Positions 22,901-34,221 of a stretch of 64,000 nucleotides of DNA are shown piece by piece. This DNA is from Linnemannia elongata. Taxonomy: Eukaryota; Mortierellomycota; Mortierellomycetes; Mortierellales; Mortierellaceae. Made by a program: the position numbers and the translations under genes. The stretch spans positions 1,550,001-1,614,000 of the forward strand of contig JAXBDG010000003.1 in the NCBI GenBank assembly GCA_036320915.1, read 5' to 3'. The notes under the pieces are model-generated. The model saw only the letters and a list, made by a program, of their open reading frames with translations, made no database searches and had not been told where the DNA came from. Position 1 is the first letter of the stretch. The number at the start of each line of letters is the position of its first letter.

Positions 22901-25633
22901 GCCTCAGACAAGTATTCGCTTTTGGTCACGGATGCATCCTACAGCTGGTACAAGAACTCTGATCCCGTCATCTCCAACATCAACATCGCCATCAAGAAGG
23001 ACTGCCTCCTCAGTGTCATTGGTCGCGTCGGTTCAGGAAAGAGTTCGCTTATTGCTGCCCTCTGTGGTGATTTGGAGCGTGTCTCTGGAGAGATTCGCAT
23101 TCGTGGATCGGTCGCCTTTGTCCCCCAGCAAGCATGGATCATGAACGACACTCTTCGCGCCAACATTCTGTTCGGAAACCGTTACGACCCTCACTACTAC
23201 CAAAAGACCATCGAGGCTTGCTGTCTTCAACAAGACTTTGACATGTTGCTCGGAGGCGATATGACCGAGATCGGCGAGCGCGGCATCAATTTGTCTGGAG
23301 GCCAGAAGGCCAGAATCTCTTTGGCTCGTGCTGTCTATGCCCGTGCGGATATCTACTTGTTTGACGACCCCCTCTCGGCTGTAGATGCTCATGTCGGAAA
23401 GACTATCTTTGACAAAGTTGTTGGACCCAAGGGTATGTTGGCTGGCAAGACTCGTGTCTTTGTCACCCACCAGATCCAGTACCTGTCCCAGTCGCCCCAG
23501 ATCATGATGCTTCGCGATGGCAAGGTTGTCGAGCAAGGAAACTTCCAGGAACTGATGGCAAAGAAGGCTGACGTCTACCAGCTGGTGAGCGAGTTTGGAC
23601 GCGACCCTAATCAGGGTGTTGTAGCAACCTTAGATGACGACTCGGAGTCTTTAGTTGAACAGGAACTTCATTTGGATGAGGATGTGGTCGAGAGGGACGC
23701 TTTCCCTGCGGAGGAAACCCCCTTGTTGTCAAGCACTCCTCGCTCGGCTCGTCGTGACAGCATTCGCAGCACGACTAGCGTTCGTACTCTCCGTCGCCCC
23801 TCTGTTGCCTCTGCCATTAGTCGTACCGCCGCAAAGGCCCCTGAACCCAAAAACAGTGCCCTCATGTCAGAGGAACAGATGAAGCAGGGAAGCGTCAGCA
23901 GGAGTGTCTACCTCGCCTACGCCAAGGCTTGCTCGTACTCTGCCGTCATTGCCTACATCCTTTCTATGGTTCTCTCTCAGTCCGCCTCGATTTCGACCTC
24001 TCTCTGGCTTACTCATTGGAGCAGTGACAACGACTCTGGAAATGGCGTCAACAGCCCCATGTACTACATCGGTGTTTATGCGCTCCTTGGTTTCTCATAC
24101 TCTCTCCTGACCGTCTTCCAGTCCATTATCCTTCAAGTTTACTGTGGTATCCGTTCGGCCCGCGTTCTTCATCAGGATATGTTGCATAGCGTTCTCCGAT
24201 CGCCTATGAGCTTCTTTGACACCACCCCTATGGGCCGTATCCTTAACCGTTTCAGCAAGGATCAGTCAACCATTGACGAGGTTCTCCCAAGATCCTTCTC
24301 CGGCTACTCGCGCACGCTCTTCCAAGTCATCTCGGTCTTGGTTGTCGTGACCATGTCGACCCCCAGCTTCATCATCATCATCTTACCCTTCAGCTTTGTG
24401 TACCTCTGGCTGCAGAAGTACTTTTTGTCAACCTCTCGAGAGATCCGCCGTCTGGACTCTGTCTCCCGTTCGCCCGTCTTCGCTCACTTCCAAGAGACCT
24501 TGGGTGGTATCAGCACCATCCGCGCGTACCGTCAGCAGAAGCGTTTCGTTGATGGCAACGAACATCGCTTGGATCAGAACCTTCGCGCGTTCTATCCCGG
24601 TATTGCTGGAAACCGTTGGTTGGCCTTCCGTCTGGAGTGTCTCAGTTCAGTCATTATCTTTGGATCCGCCTTCCTGTCGGTCGTCTCGTTGGCAAGACAT
24701 GTTGACGTCGACCCTGGTCTGGTTGGTCTGTCACTAACGTACGCCCTCAGCATTACTCAAACCTTGAACTGGATGGTCCGTCAGTACACAGAGATCGAGT
24801 CCAACATTGTGTCCGTCGAGCGTTTGAAGGAGTATGTCGAGCTCACTCCTGAGGCCCCCGAGACAATTCCAGATCACCGCCCTCCCCAAGAGTGGCCCGC
24901 AGAGGGTCGTGTCGACTTTGTCAACTACGAAACTCGTTACCGCCCTGGCTTGGAGCTGGTCCTCCGCGGCGTCAACTGCTCTATCCGTTCGCATGAGAAG
25001 ATTGGTATCTGTGGACGCACCGGTGCCGGCAAGTCTTCGTTGACATTGTCGCTCTTCCGTATCATTGAGTCAGTCAAGGGACAGATTTTTGTCGACGGTA
25101 TCGACATCTCGACGTTGGGACTTTACGATGTCCGTTCTCGGTTCTCGATTATTCCACAGGATCCCGTCTTATTCGCAGGCACCATTCGCTTCAACTTGGA
25201 TCCTTCTGGAACGAAATCAGATTTGGAGCTCTGGCAAGCCCTCGAGGACTCCTACCTCAAGGACTATGTCTCGACGCTCGATGGAGGACTTAATGCGGCT
25301 GTGTTGGAGCAAGGAGACAACTTCTCGGTCGGTCAGCGCCAGTTGATTTGTTTGGCGCGTGCGTTGCTCCGCAAGACATCACTGTTGGTCTTGGACGAGG
25401 CAACAGCCGCGATTGATCTGGAGACGGACGCGCTAGTCCAGGCGATTATTCGTCAAAAGTTTGCCGACTGCACGATCTTGACGATCGCTCATAGAATCAA
25501 CACTGTGATGGATAGCGACAGGATAATGGTGCTGGACCAGGGTCGCGTGGCCGAGTTTGATTCTCCGGCCAACTTGCTTGCAGACCCTACATCCATCTTT
25601 TATTCACTCGCTAAGGAGTCTGGCAACATTTAA
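19988..25633 (+). CDS. ABC transporter, ABCC/MRP family, YCF1-like
   Basis: Seven exons: 19988-20023, 20141-20314, 20505-20903, 21375-21565, 21675-22014, 22134-22687 and 22783-25633, giving 1514 residues, almost the length of yeast Ycf1. An N-terminal TMD0 (to about residue 190) is followed by the linker and TMD1. NBD1 has Walker A GRVGSGKSS (645-653), signature LSGGQ (735-739) and Walker B IYLFDD (755-760). A Ser/Arg-rich regulatory linker and TMD2 follow. NBD2 has Walker A GRTGAGKSS (from 1309), degenerate signature FSVGQRQ (about 1412) and Walker B LLVLDEA. NBD1 ending in Asp instead of Glu is normal for ABCC. Relatives pump glutathione conjugates and metal-glutathione complexes into the vacuole; substrate here is inferred. 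Intron 2 uses a GC donor. Confidence 0.94.
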
Positions 25634-25712
25634 ACATTAGTCTCTTTCCATTTCTTTTCATAGCATCCAATATATCATTATTATTTATCATACTTTTATG
25701 GGTATATGGCGG

Positions 25713-27419
25713 TCAATTGGTGGAGTCCTTTTTCTTGATGGGGGTTGTGGCTGTAGGAGGAGGGCAAGGAGATTGTGGAGGGGTTGTGAACGGGTCTGAC
25801 AGATCGTCTACCAGCGACCCCAGTTGTCGATGCCGAATCCGGTCAATGTTCTTGTGCATCCTCGAGATCACAGAAAGGAGCTGGGACATGCACCGCAACA
25901 GCTCCTTGGTCTGTGCTACAGTGATAGGCACCGTCACCGGTTGCTCGCGCCGGTACCGCAGAAAGCTGCCGCCACACCAGTCCATGGAAGAGACCACAAG
26001 TGTTCTCCCTAGCATTTGTAACCCGACCGTTTCGATTTCGAGTTTAGGAACTGTCGGTCGCTGCTCTTGAATCCTGTCGTGTTGGTCCTTCAAGAGCTTC
26101 ATCAGTTTTAATCCGTCCAGCAGGTACTTTGCGCCCTCGGTGTCATGCTCCTCCGCGCCGATTTCGCATCCTCCGACTTCTAGGTTCTCCCAGCGCGCAA
26201 AAAATAGGCCGTCGATCCTGTGGCCCATCTTCTTGCGGTCTCCTGGTTCCCGTGACGCTTGGTTTTTGCGAATAGAGCTCGCAGGACTGGAGGATTCTCC
26301 TCGGACGAGCGATACGGTCGGGTCGTTGAGGAGGAGGTCGTCGAGCATCCTCCAGATGTGAAGATTGTACCATTGTTCTGATTTTTGGTGCTCGGTCCCG
26401 TATCCGTTCGTGTCGCGATACTCGAACAGATCTGCCATCGAGAGCAGTGTCGCGTAAGCCCACCTTCGAACGCGTTTCTGCTCCTGCAAGTCTTCTGTAT
26501 TGCTGTAATCTGTGATATCGTCGGAGTCGTTGGTCTTCAACCGGTCGCGGAGGTCGAGGATAGTGGTGCTATGAAGGGTAGCTAAGAACTGGACTATCCT
26601 GGGGTCGACGGGTACACGAGGTCGAGTTGGCTCCCTGATCTCGCGTTGGTCATCGGTGGAGAAGAGGCGCATGATTTTTGGGTTGCTGGTGTCGAGGATG
26701 AAGGAGTGGATGGGGTCTTCGGCTTTGAGGTCTTTTGCGTATTCGATTAGGACGGAATCGACGTTGGTTCCAGATTGGAGGATCCAGGCCGAGGGGTGGT
26801 CGACGTCCTCCTCCTTATGCTGTTGTTGGTTGATTTCTTCTGCGTAGCGTAGGAAATCCAACATGTAGTTCCTTGAAGGTGGTTGTGCACTTGATGTTGT
26901 AATTGAGGATGAAGATTTTGTCGAGGTCTTTTTCTTGTTGGGCAACGTGTTGGTATCCAAGGCGACTTGAAAGGGGATGGGTCGTTTGGCTGAGGTTAAG
27001 ATCTCTAATGTCTGTTCGTCCGCCACGACCGTCTTTTCTGCAATGACATTGATCCGTAGCCGCTCTTTGTATTGTTTCTACTCCCATACAAAGCGAAAGA
27101 GGTAGTGTAAGTAGTACTAACAATCTGTAATACCGACACGTTTAGGTGTAGGCACAAACCCACAATTATCATACATATAACATACATTTTGAAGCGCAGA
27201 TTCAAACAACGCCCTACGATCCTCGCGCGACATCTTGGCGAGGCGGTTATAAGTATCAACTTTGCGTTTCGAAGACGAGTTCTTGAGCCGACTCAGTGCG
27301 CCTGACCATTTGGTCTCTATTCCCGCGACCGTTGCATCTGTGCCGAGCATTGCCCAGGTCTTGGGACAGATCTGCGGTCCGTCTGTTGTGTCGAGGTAAT
27401 TCTTTTGGTCCTTGTTCAT
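25713..27419 (-). CDS. Unrecognised 532-residue protein, possible nuclease-like fold
   Basis: Two exons, 27419-27186 and 27077-25713. The donor GTATGT after SALQN and the acceptor TAG before KQYKERL keep phase. I do not recognise a named family. The protein is soluble, with no signal peptide or membrane segment. A central helical block (EQKRVRRWAYATLLSMADLF) leads into WYNLHIWRMLDDLLL, then RGESSSPASSIRKN (about 337-350), GHRIDGLFF (363-371) and VGGCEIGAEE (379-388). A basic SxAS-RKN patch, then an invariant-looking Asp, then a Glu on a beta strand recalls PD-(D/E)XK-type layouts seen in orphan proteins of Mortierella-like fungi. This is inference, and no catalytic triad is proven. The C-terminal tail is Pro/Ser-rich. 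It is convergent with the transporter, 79 bp away. Confidence 0.72.
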
Positions 27420-27770
27420 CTCTTGTTGTAGTTTTTATTGCGAAGGTGTTGTTTGCAGTTTGTTGGTAATGCAGTGCAGAGGAAGGTGATCGTCTCCTCC
27501 TTTGGGTAGTTGTTGCGTTCCTGTAGGGGTCCGTTGGGCGTAGTGCAGCAATTGGGTTTCACGTTAGGTGGATCAATGATTAAGGGGTTAAGATGCAGTT
27601 GATATACGTCACTCGTGGCCAACTCACATGAGCCTCCTCTCATCCGTCTCCCTTTAATCAACTCCACAACAATATCATCAAGCTCAACTCAAGCATTCAA
27701 GGCCAAGGTAACACATCTCACCCACAACAGGCAACAAGAGACTGTAAATCAAGTGTGGATAAACGACGAG

Positions 27771-28053
27771 CGACAAGGCACCTGATCCATATCTAGTCAA
27801 TATCGATGCATGGTTTGGCCTAGAGAAAATGGAAACTTTCAGCATCGTACGTGGTTGTTTTTGACAACTGTAGGTGTTTTGATTTTGCTTGGGCCACCCT
27901 CAATGCGACAAGACAGAGAAACGGCAAGTGATTGCTTTCTCTTCTTTCTCATGCCATAGTGTTCTCTCGTTATTGACAAGAGAGTAAACCATGGAGAGCG
28001 TGGTGTCGCTAGATTCCGCTTGCGACTTAATTCAGCCGTCCTTTATACCTCTT
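27771..28053. repeat. Tandem non-coding repeat, copy 1
   Basis: Pairs with copy 2 in the same order along four blocks: CGACAAGG...ATCCATAT.TAGTCAATATCGATG, AGCATCGT, GGGCCACCCTCA, and CTCTCGTTATTGACA...GAGCGTGGTGT..CGCTAGAT...GACTTAATTCAGCCGT. The copies differ by many small substitutions and indels. Confidence 0.85.
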
Positions 28054-28094
28054 CTCGCGTTTTATCCTACACCTGGTGTACACACACAATGATT

Positions 28095-28345
28095 CGACAA
28101 GAGGCTCCTTATCCATATAGTCAATATCGATGAGGTTTTCAGCTTCGAGGAAAAGGAAAAAGTCTAGCATCGTCCTGTTTTTATATACCCCCGCCAAGGG
28201 ATAGAACAGTAAGGTGCTGGATTTGCATGGGCCACCCTCATATACTATAGATATCTCTCGTTAATGACAAAGAGAGAACTGTAGGAGCGTGGTGTTCGCT
28301 AGATTTTTGCTTGTGACTTAATTCAGCCGTTCTTTCCTCTTTATC
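28095..28345. repeat. Tandem non-coding repeat, copy 2
   Basis: Same block order as copy 1, offset by about 290-325 bases and about 30 bases shorter overall. The closest stretches are TAGTCAATATCGATG, GGGCCACCCTCA and GACTTAATTCAGCCGT. Confidence 0.85.
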
Positions 28346-28618
28346 GTTGTGGCGGTCGATTTTTTTTTTTTTTTCTTCGTTGGTGCGCGGTCAATTGCTT
28401 TTGATGGAAAAAGTATCACATCTAACCCTTCGTTTCTTTATATCATGTTGTTGCGAGTCCAATCTTCGCTTTAGGGATGATAATCATCAAGGCAATGGAG
28501 GCATGGGACAGCCACAAAACTTTTAGAACAATTACTTATGTATGGAATAAAAAGCCAGGTTGAACAAGAAAAAAATAAGGATAATTAGGCTTTCTGCATC
28601 TACAACTACGGACAAAGC

Positions 28619-30371
28619 TCACTTGACAAGGATCTTCTCCTCAGGCTCTAGGTCAAGCTGCTTGGTGGCGCTGTTGAACTTGACAGTGAGAAACATCCAA
28701 ATCAGTGTCCTCCAGAATGCATATTTGGACCACCGGCTCCAGGTATCAAATGCCTCAGCGGCATATTTCAGCTCAACACCATCGTTGCCCAACGTCTCAA
28801 ACTCGTGCAGGACATTACTAAGGACTTTGGTCCGGTCCGTCAGGATATAGTCCACACCCATCTTGACAGCCTCGCGAGCCTCTACAGGGTCGTTGACAGT
28901 CCAAGTCATAATTTTTTTTCCAGCCGCCTGCATGTCCTTGACAAACTGTCGTCCTGCAGGGGTGGAGAGGACCATAAAGTTGATGCTGTATCCGTCGACC
29001 GTCGATGGTGGGAAGTGTTCCCGTGCAATGGGGAGACTGAATCCGATATGGACACGGCTGAACCTGGGTAGGTACTTGTCGGCGGCGGCGAGGAACTTGG
29101 GGTGCCAGAGTCCCAATACAATCTGGGATGAAAAGTCCCGTCCTGGAAAGTGGTCCTCAATCAGTTTGGAAAACATGGAGAGTAGCAACCATGGCGAGTT
29201 ATTCATCTATAGTGAAGTCGTATAGGGGTAGTGTATGAGTATATCAAGTCTCTTTCCCCCTTGTTACAATGTCTATGCCCATGAGTTCCATATGGTTTGA
29301 TCGATTGGCTGCAAATAAAAATATGAACACGCGTTCGTGCGCAATCAGCGCTTCCTCCAAAATAGGCCTTTTTTTTTTAATGAGTGTCTGGGTCCAGACT
29401 CTTTGCCTTTTCCGCTCTGCAACTGAGCGTTGCCCTTCTCCTCTAGAGAGAAACTGGGCGATAAGAAAAAAAGGACGACACCATTCATCATGAAGTCGTC
29501 ATCATCCAAAGTCGGGGCCCGTACAGGTGTTTAAGAGAAGAGAATGGTGACCATGCCAACAATAGTAGAGAGTGATACAATAGATATAAATAATATGCAC
29601 TAGCCCAAAAAGACAAACTGTTTCCGGTCTAATCGTGGGTGCCTTTTTTTGGTGTTATGCAGTCAGTCACTCAGTCAGTGGGGAACCAGTATCCTCACAT
29701 TTTTAATTGAACCAGACTCACCTTGATATCAATATTCCACCACACCTTCTCGTTGCCGTCCTGGGCCAAGAAAGCAAGGACATCGATACAGCGAGGGACT
29801 CCGACATGAGGCTCCTTCTTGGACTTGAGCCCGTCAATGTAGCCGTGCCAGGGGCGGTCCTTGATCATTCCTGTACCGTTGGTCGTTCTGTCAAGAGAAG
29901 GGTCGTGCATGACAATGATCTCGCCGTCGGCAGTAAGGTGAAGGTCTAGGAGAAAAAGAATTGGTCAGGGTATCGTTCAACATAGGTTATGTCGGAAAAA
30001 TATTCTAGCGCCGATTTCAAATATGTCGGTTGTTCAGCTGGACTATTTTTTGAGCCAAGAAGTCTTACCTCCTTCTAAACCATCGGCTCCATCCTTGACG
30101 GCCTGCGCCATGGAGATGATGGAGTTCTCAGGCCATTGCTCAGAGGCACCACTAATAAATGCAAAGGCGTAACAAGGCGAGGAGGAAAAGGGTTTGTCGT
30201 CGATGTCGAAAAGAAGGTTGGCACCCCCTTTGTTTCATTCTTTTAAAAGTACTGTGGTCCCTGTTTTCGAAGAGTTGGAGGGTGTGTATGACTGTGTTAC
30301 CGGTGGCCGACGCTGAGAGGAAGCTTGTTGGTTCTGGCGGCAGCGAATGTAAGAATTTGGTGGCGCAACAT
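28619..30371 (-). CDS. PGC1: Membrane-anchored glycerophosphodiester phosphodiesterase, Pgc1-like
   Basis: Four exons, 30371-30301, 30151-30069, 29945-29722 and 29206-28619, give 321 residues, the same length as yeast Pgc1. The GDPD TIM barrel shows its full active-site set: VGHRGAS spanning the first splice (His23, Arg24), the PEN following it, LEGDLHL (Glu50, Asp52) and VMHDPSLDRTTNGTG (His65). KIMTWTVND and YILTDRTKVL close the barrel. The C-terminal segment FWRTLIWMFLTV is hydrophobic and probably anchors the protein to lipid droplets or the ER/mitochondrial face, as in Pgc1. Pgc1 degrades phosphatidylglycerol by a phospholipase C reaction; that substrate is inferred by length and tail, and a general GDPD is the alternative. 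Intron 3 is unusually long (515 nt). Confidence 0.9.
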
Positions 30372-30684
30372 GGTTATGTGATGGTGATGAAGAGGGAAGT
30401 GGTGAAGAAGGAAGAAGGAACGTCGGAGGGAATAAGGAGACAAAAAAGAAGAAAGAAAAGCAGGGTTGCGGAAGAACAAAGGAGAGAACATAAAATGTGA
30501 GAGTGCACGGCAAGGGCGGGAAAGAATAAATGAATTGGAAAGGGGTGTACAGCGAACCCTGTCTCTGTGACTGTCGATGGTTTCACACACTCTCTCTCTG
30601 TAAACATTTTTTTTCTTTTTTTTTGGGTTCACTTTTTTTTTCACTTTCTCCCCTACTTTCTAACGACATCGAAAGAAAGACGCC
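30372..30684. promoter_or_regulatory. Bidirectional promoter region (Pgc1-like / Dus3)
   Basis: A 313-bp interval between divergent start codons. Its left half is purine-rich on the plus strand (pyrimidine-rich leader for the phosphodiesterase) and its right half is T/C-rich (leader for Dus3). No precise elements were recognised. Confidence 0.55.
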
Positions 30685-33242
30685 ATGTCAGCAGAGATTC
30701 CGCCACCAACTGCATCTGCCTCAGTCGAATCAGCCGTTGCCGCTGAATCGTCAGCTCCTGCCTCGACCTACCAGAAGGGAATCTCTCCCATCAAGCCTGA
30801 ATACCTTCTTCCCAAGCCAGCTGCCAAGGAGGAGACTATTGCCCACCTCAGCGAAGCTATCGAGGCAGAGGGTGATCAGGGACGCACAGAGGCTGACAGC
30901 AACACTCCTGAGGTCAACGAAAACAACAAGCGCGACCGCAAAGATGTAAGACACATATAGTTATCAACTTTTGCATATGTACCACCAGTTCTCTGCAGGT
31001 GCAAAACTGACTCGGAGCCTTCTTACTTTTCGTTAGAAACATGTCAAGAACAACAGGAAGAAGCGTGGCGGTGGGCAGAACCAGGATCGTGTTGTGACGC
31101 GTCGTATCGAAGATGAGGTTCAGCTTTGCTTCAAAGTGGCCAAGGGTGTTCAGTGCGACAAAGGTGACAGGTATGGATCAGGAATCAACAAATGCCTGCA
31201 TGTTTCAGGATCTAACTCATCAGGTTAAGCTAACAGACACTTGCCTCCGCACTGTCACTGATAGCTGCAAGTTCAACCACGACATTAAGAAGTATCTGGA
31301 TGCTAAGGATAAGGACATTGGTGACCGTTGTGTGAACTTTGAGAACACTGGCGAGTAAGTGCACTACTCAGAGGACACAGCAATAGCATCCCATTTTTGG
31401 ACTGAACGAGGTACTGATCGATCCAACGATGGCATGGTTTACTATAGGTGTCACTACGGATACAAGTGCAGATATTTGGGAGCCCATATGGATGCCGACG
31501 GCAAACTCATCAAGGACGAGGCAAAAATGGCTGCGGCTGAGAACAACACTATGAACGTCTTTCCCCACGACTTGACCTTAAACCTCCGATCCTTCAAGGT
31601 ACTTACCTTGAATGTTGTTTTGGCGATTTGGGTGAAGGTTATCTGCAAACAAAATGATTAACATCTCATGCTGCACCTTTCGCCATAGTTCGACTTCTCG
31701 CGCTCAGAGGCATACCTGAAGAAGATGACAGATGAAATGGCAGAGGCGTCCAAGGAACAGGCCAAAAAGACCGAATCTACGGACACCCCAACAGAGGGCA
31801 CCCCTGCAGTTGAGTCTGCGACTGAAGCCCCTGCAGAGAAGGATCTCTCGGAGTTGGAGAACAGAGATGTTAAGGTGCCAAAGGCAACTATCGTTCAGGA
31901 GGAAGTCAGCCACCCAGATACACCTGACGTTAAGATGCGCCCAGCAGAAAAGAAGAAAATCGACTTCCGCGGCAAGACCTACTTGGCCCCCTTGACGACA
32001 GTTGGAAACCTTCCCTTCCGTCGTATCTGCAAGGAGTACGGAGTTGATATTACTTGCGGAGAGATGGCGATGGCTAGCAACTTGGTCCAGGGCCAGAAGG
32101 CAGAGTTGGCACTCCTGAGACGCCACAAGAGCGAGGACATTTTCGGAGTGCAACTGACTGGCAACAAGATTGATGTTGTTGTCAGAGCTTGCGACATGAT
32201 CAATCAAGTCGCCGAGGTTGATTTTGTCGATCTCAACATGGGATGCCCCATTGACCTTGTTTTCAACGCCGTAAGTATTTTACGACAAGCTGTGTATCGT
32301 TGGTTGTTGCAAACTATGTTTGTCTCATGTGTTAACTTCCAACTTGTATCAATATGGTTGATAGGGTGCTGGAAGTGGACTCCTGGGCTCTCCTGGCAAA
32401 ATGAGGAGGATGGTTACAGGAATGAAGTCGGTCTTGGATGTCCCTGTCACAGTCAAGTTCAGAATGGCGATCCACGACAAGAAGCCAATCGGTGTCAACT
32501 TGACTCCTCAATTCCACAACCTCGGCGCTGCTCTCGGAACTCTCCACGGACGATCGCGTCAACAGCGCTACACCAAGCTTGCAGATTGGGACTACATCAG
32601 CCAATGCGCCCAAACCGACCGTGGTATTCCAGGAAACGACGACTACATGCCCCTCTTTGGTAACGGAGATATCCTCGGACCCTCGGACTACTACCGCCAC
32701 TTGAACGAGCACAAGGTAGATGGCTGCATGATTGCACGTGGTGCCTTGATGAAGCCCTGGATTTTCGAGGAGATCAAGTCAAACCGCGACTGGGACATTT
32801 CCTCGGGCGAGCGATTTGACATGATGAAGCGCTTCTGCGATTTCGGACTTGAGCATTGGGGTTCTGACACTCAGGGAGTCAACCAAACAAGACGTTTCTT
32901 GCTAGAGTGGCAGAGTAAGTTGAGCCCATTTTTTTTTGTCGCGTTGCTCGTTTGATATGCAGCGGTGCCATTGACCAATGTTTCTGACAATCACACTATA
33001 TCTTTATTCTTTTAATAGGTTTCTTGCATCGCTATGTTCCTGTCGGATTGTTGGAGGTGTTGCCTCAGAAGATCAACGACCGCCCTCCAGCATTTGTTGG
33101 GCGCAATGACTTGGAGACATTGATGGCTTCGCCCGATGTGAGCGACTGGATCAAGCTGAGCGACATGATTCTTGGACCAGCACCCGAGGCCTTCCGCTTT
33201 GATCCAAAGCATAAGGCCAACTCGACTTCTGTCGAGGGTTAA
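30685..33242 (+). CDS. DUS3: tRNA-dihydrouridine(47) synthase, Dus3
   Basis: Seven exons: 30685-30945, 31037-31170, 31265-31354, 31448-31598, 31689-32270, 32365-32914 and 33019-33242, giving 663 residues. This flavin enzyme reduces U47 in the variable loop of tRNAs and some mRNA uridines. After a low-complexity N-terminus and a basic patch ([10 protein letters not shown]) come two CCCH zinc fingers, [20 protein letters not shown] and [20 protein letters not shown], diagnostic of Dus3. The FMN barrel begins at [30 protein letters not shown] carries the expected catalytic Cys. [30 protein letters not shown] and [14 protein letters not shown] are further Dus3 signatures. The C-terminal helical domain ([20 protein letters not shown]) completes the family length. 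Confidence 0.96.
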
Positions 33243-33938
33243 ATTGTGAGGGTTGCTCGGCTAAAAAAAAAAAGAGAGACAGAGCATAAACCTCGAGCAA
33301 CGAAAAAATAAAAATAAAAATAAAAACAAAAAAAATAAAAAAAAGCATCAACAACAACAGAATACTTGGATCGCACAGACCATGTTTCTATCTTTCCGGT
33401 AAAGTTTTTCTTCAGTTTTCCATGGAAGGAAATGCACCAGCATAGGCCTTCGGTGAGGTGTGTTTGTTACGCCCAACAAGGGCTATCTTCCTCTTTGCCC
33501 GCGTTGACAAGCCTGTAGCTACATTGACAACGTTTTTTTTTTTTTTTTTTTTTTGTGGCTGTTTTTGTTATGTACCAGTGGATCTGTTAGTGCGTATGAA
33601 TACAAAGATGCATGCAACACGTTCGAACGTAAAGGGAGTTCATCCACTACAGCCTGCTCGTGTCTGATTCGACAGGACATCACCAGTGAGGACGTTATCA
33701 ACTTATCACACAAATTTCGTTGTCTTCTGACTGGCCGAGTTCCATTGAATCCAGGTCGGCTTTCATCTCCGGTCCCCACCAAAAAACTCCCTCTCTCTCC
33801 TCTCACACTCTTCATAACTTGCTGAGCGCCTTCATTCCTTTATCACTTTCCCACAGAGTACCTTACACCTGGTACACACCCAACCATTTACTCGCTCCCT
33901 CCCTCCTGTCACTTTTGTTTCTTTTGACTTTCATTTGT

Positions 33939-33979
<41 letters not shown>

Positions 33980-34221
33980 TCCTATCCATCCATACCTCCT
34001 CTTCTTCTCCTTCCCCTCTCTTCTCGGCTCCTCTTTCCATAAGCCATGCTCGTCTAGTCATCACCTCCACCCCTCCTTCGTTTCTTCCCGCCCACCAGTT
34101 CGCTCCTGTTCATACTCCCCACCCCTCAGAAACCCTCTCTCCTCTTTAACACCACTGATTCACTTTCTACTTCACAAACCCACAGGTCACTCACACTTAA
34201 CACTGCTGGGCAACCCCCACG
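33243..34221. promoter_or_regulatory. Intergenic: Dus3 3' flank and SCAP promoter/leader
   Basis: About 1 kb with no supported gene. It contains A-rich 3' flank (33260-33345), an 18-20 base poly-T near 33532-33554, a 32-base poly-T at 33942-33973 and a C/T-rich tract to the SCAP start codon. The long frames here translate only the pyrimidine tracts. Confidence 0.55.
33942..33973. repeat. Poly-T tract, 32 bases
   Basis: Uninterrupted thymidine run about 250 bases upstream of the SCAP start codon; nucleosome-excluding tracts of this kind are common in fungal promoters. Confidence 0.9.

Larger units (their letters stand above)
27420..28618. other. Intergenic region with diverged tandem duplication
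   Basis: About 1.2 kb without a supported gene. It holds a two-copy direct repeat (listed separately), a poly-T run near 28362-28375, and on the minus strand an 84-codon frame (27667-27416) whose stop overlaps the start codon of the neighbouring gene. Both copies of the repeat have stops in all useful frames. Confidence 0.6.
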
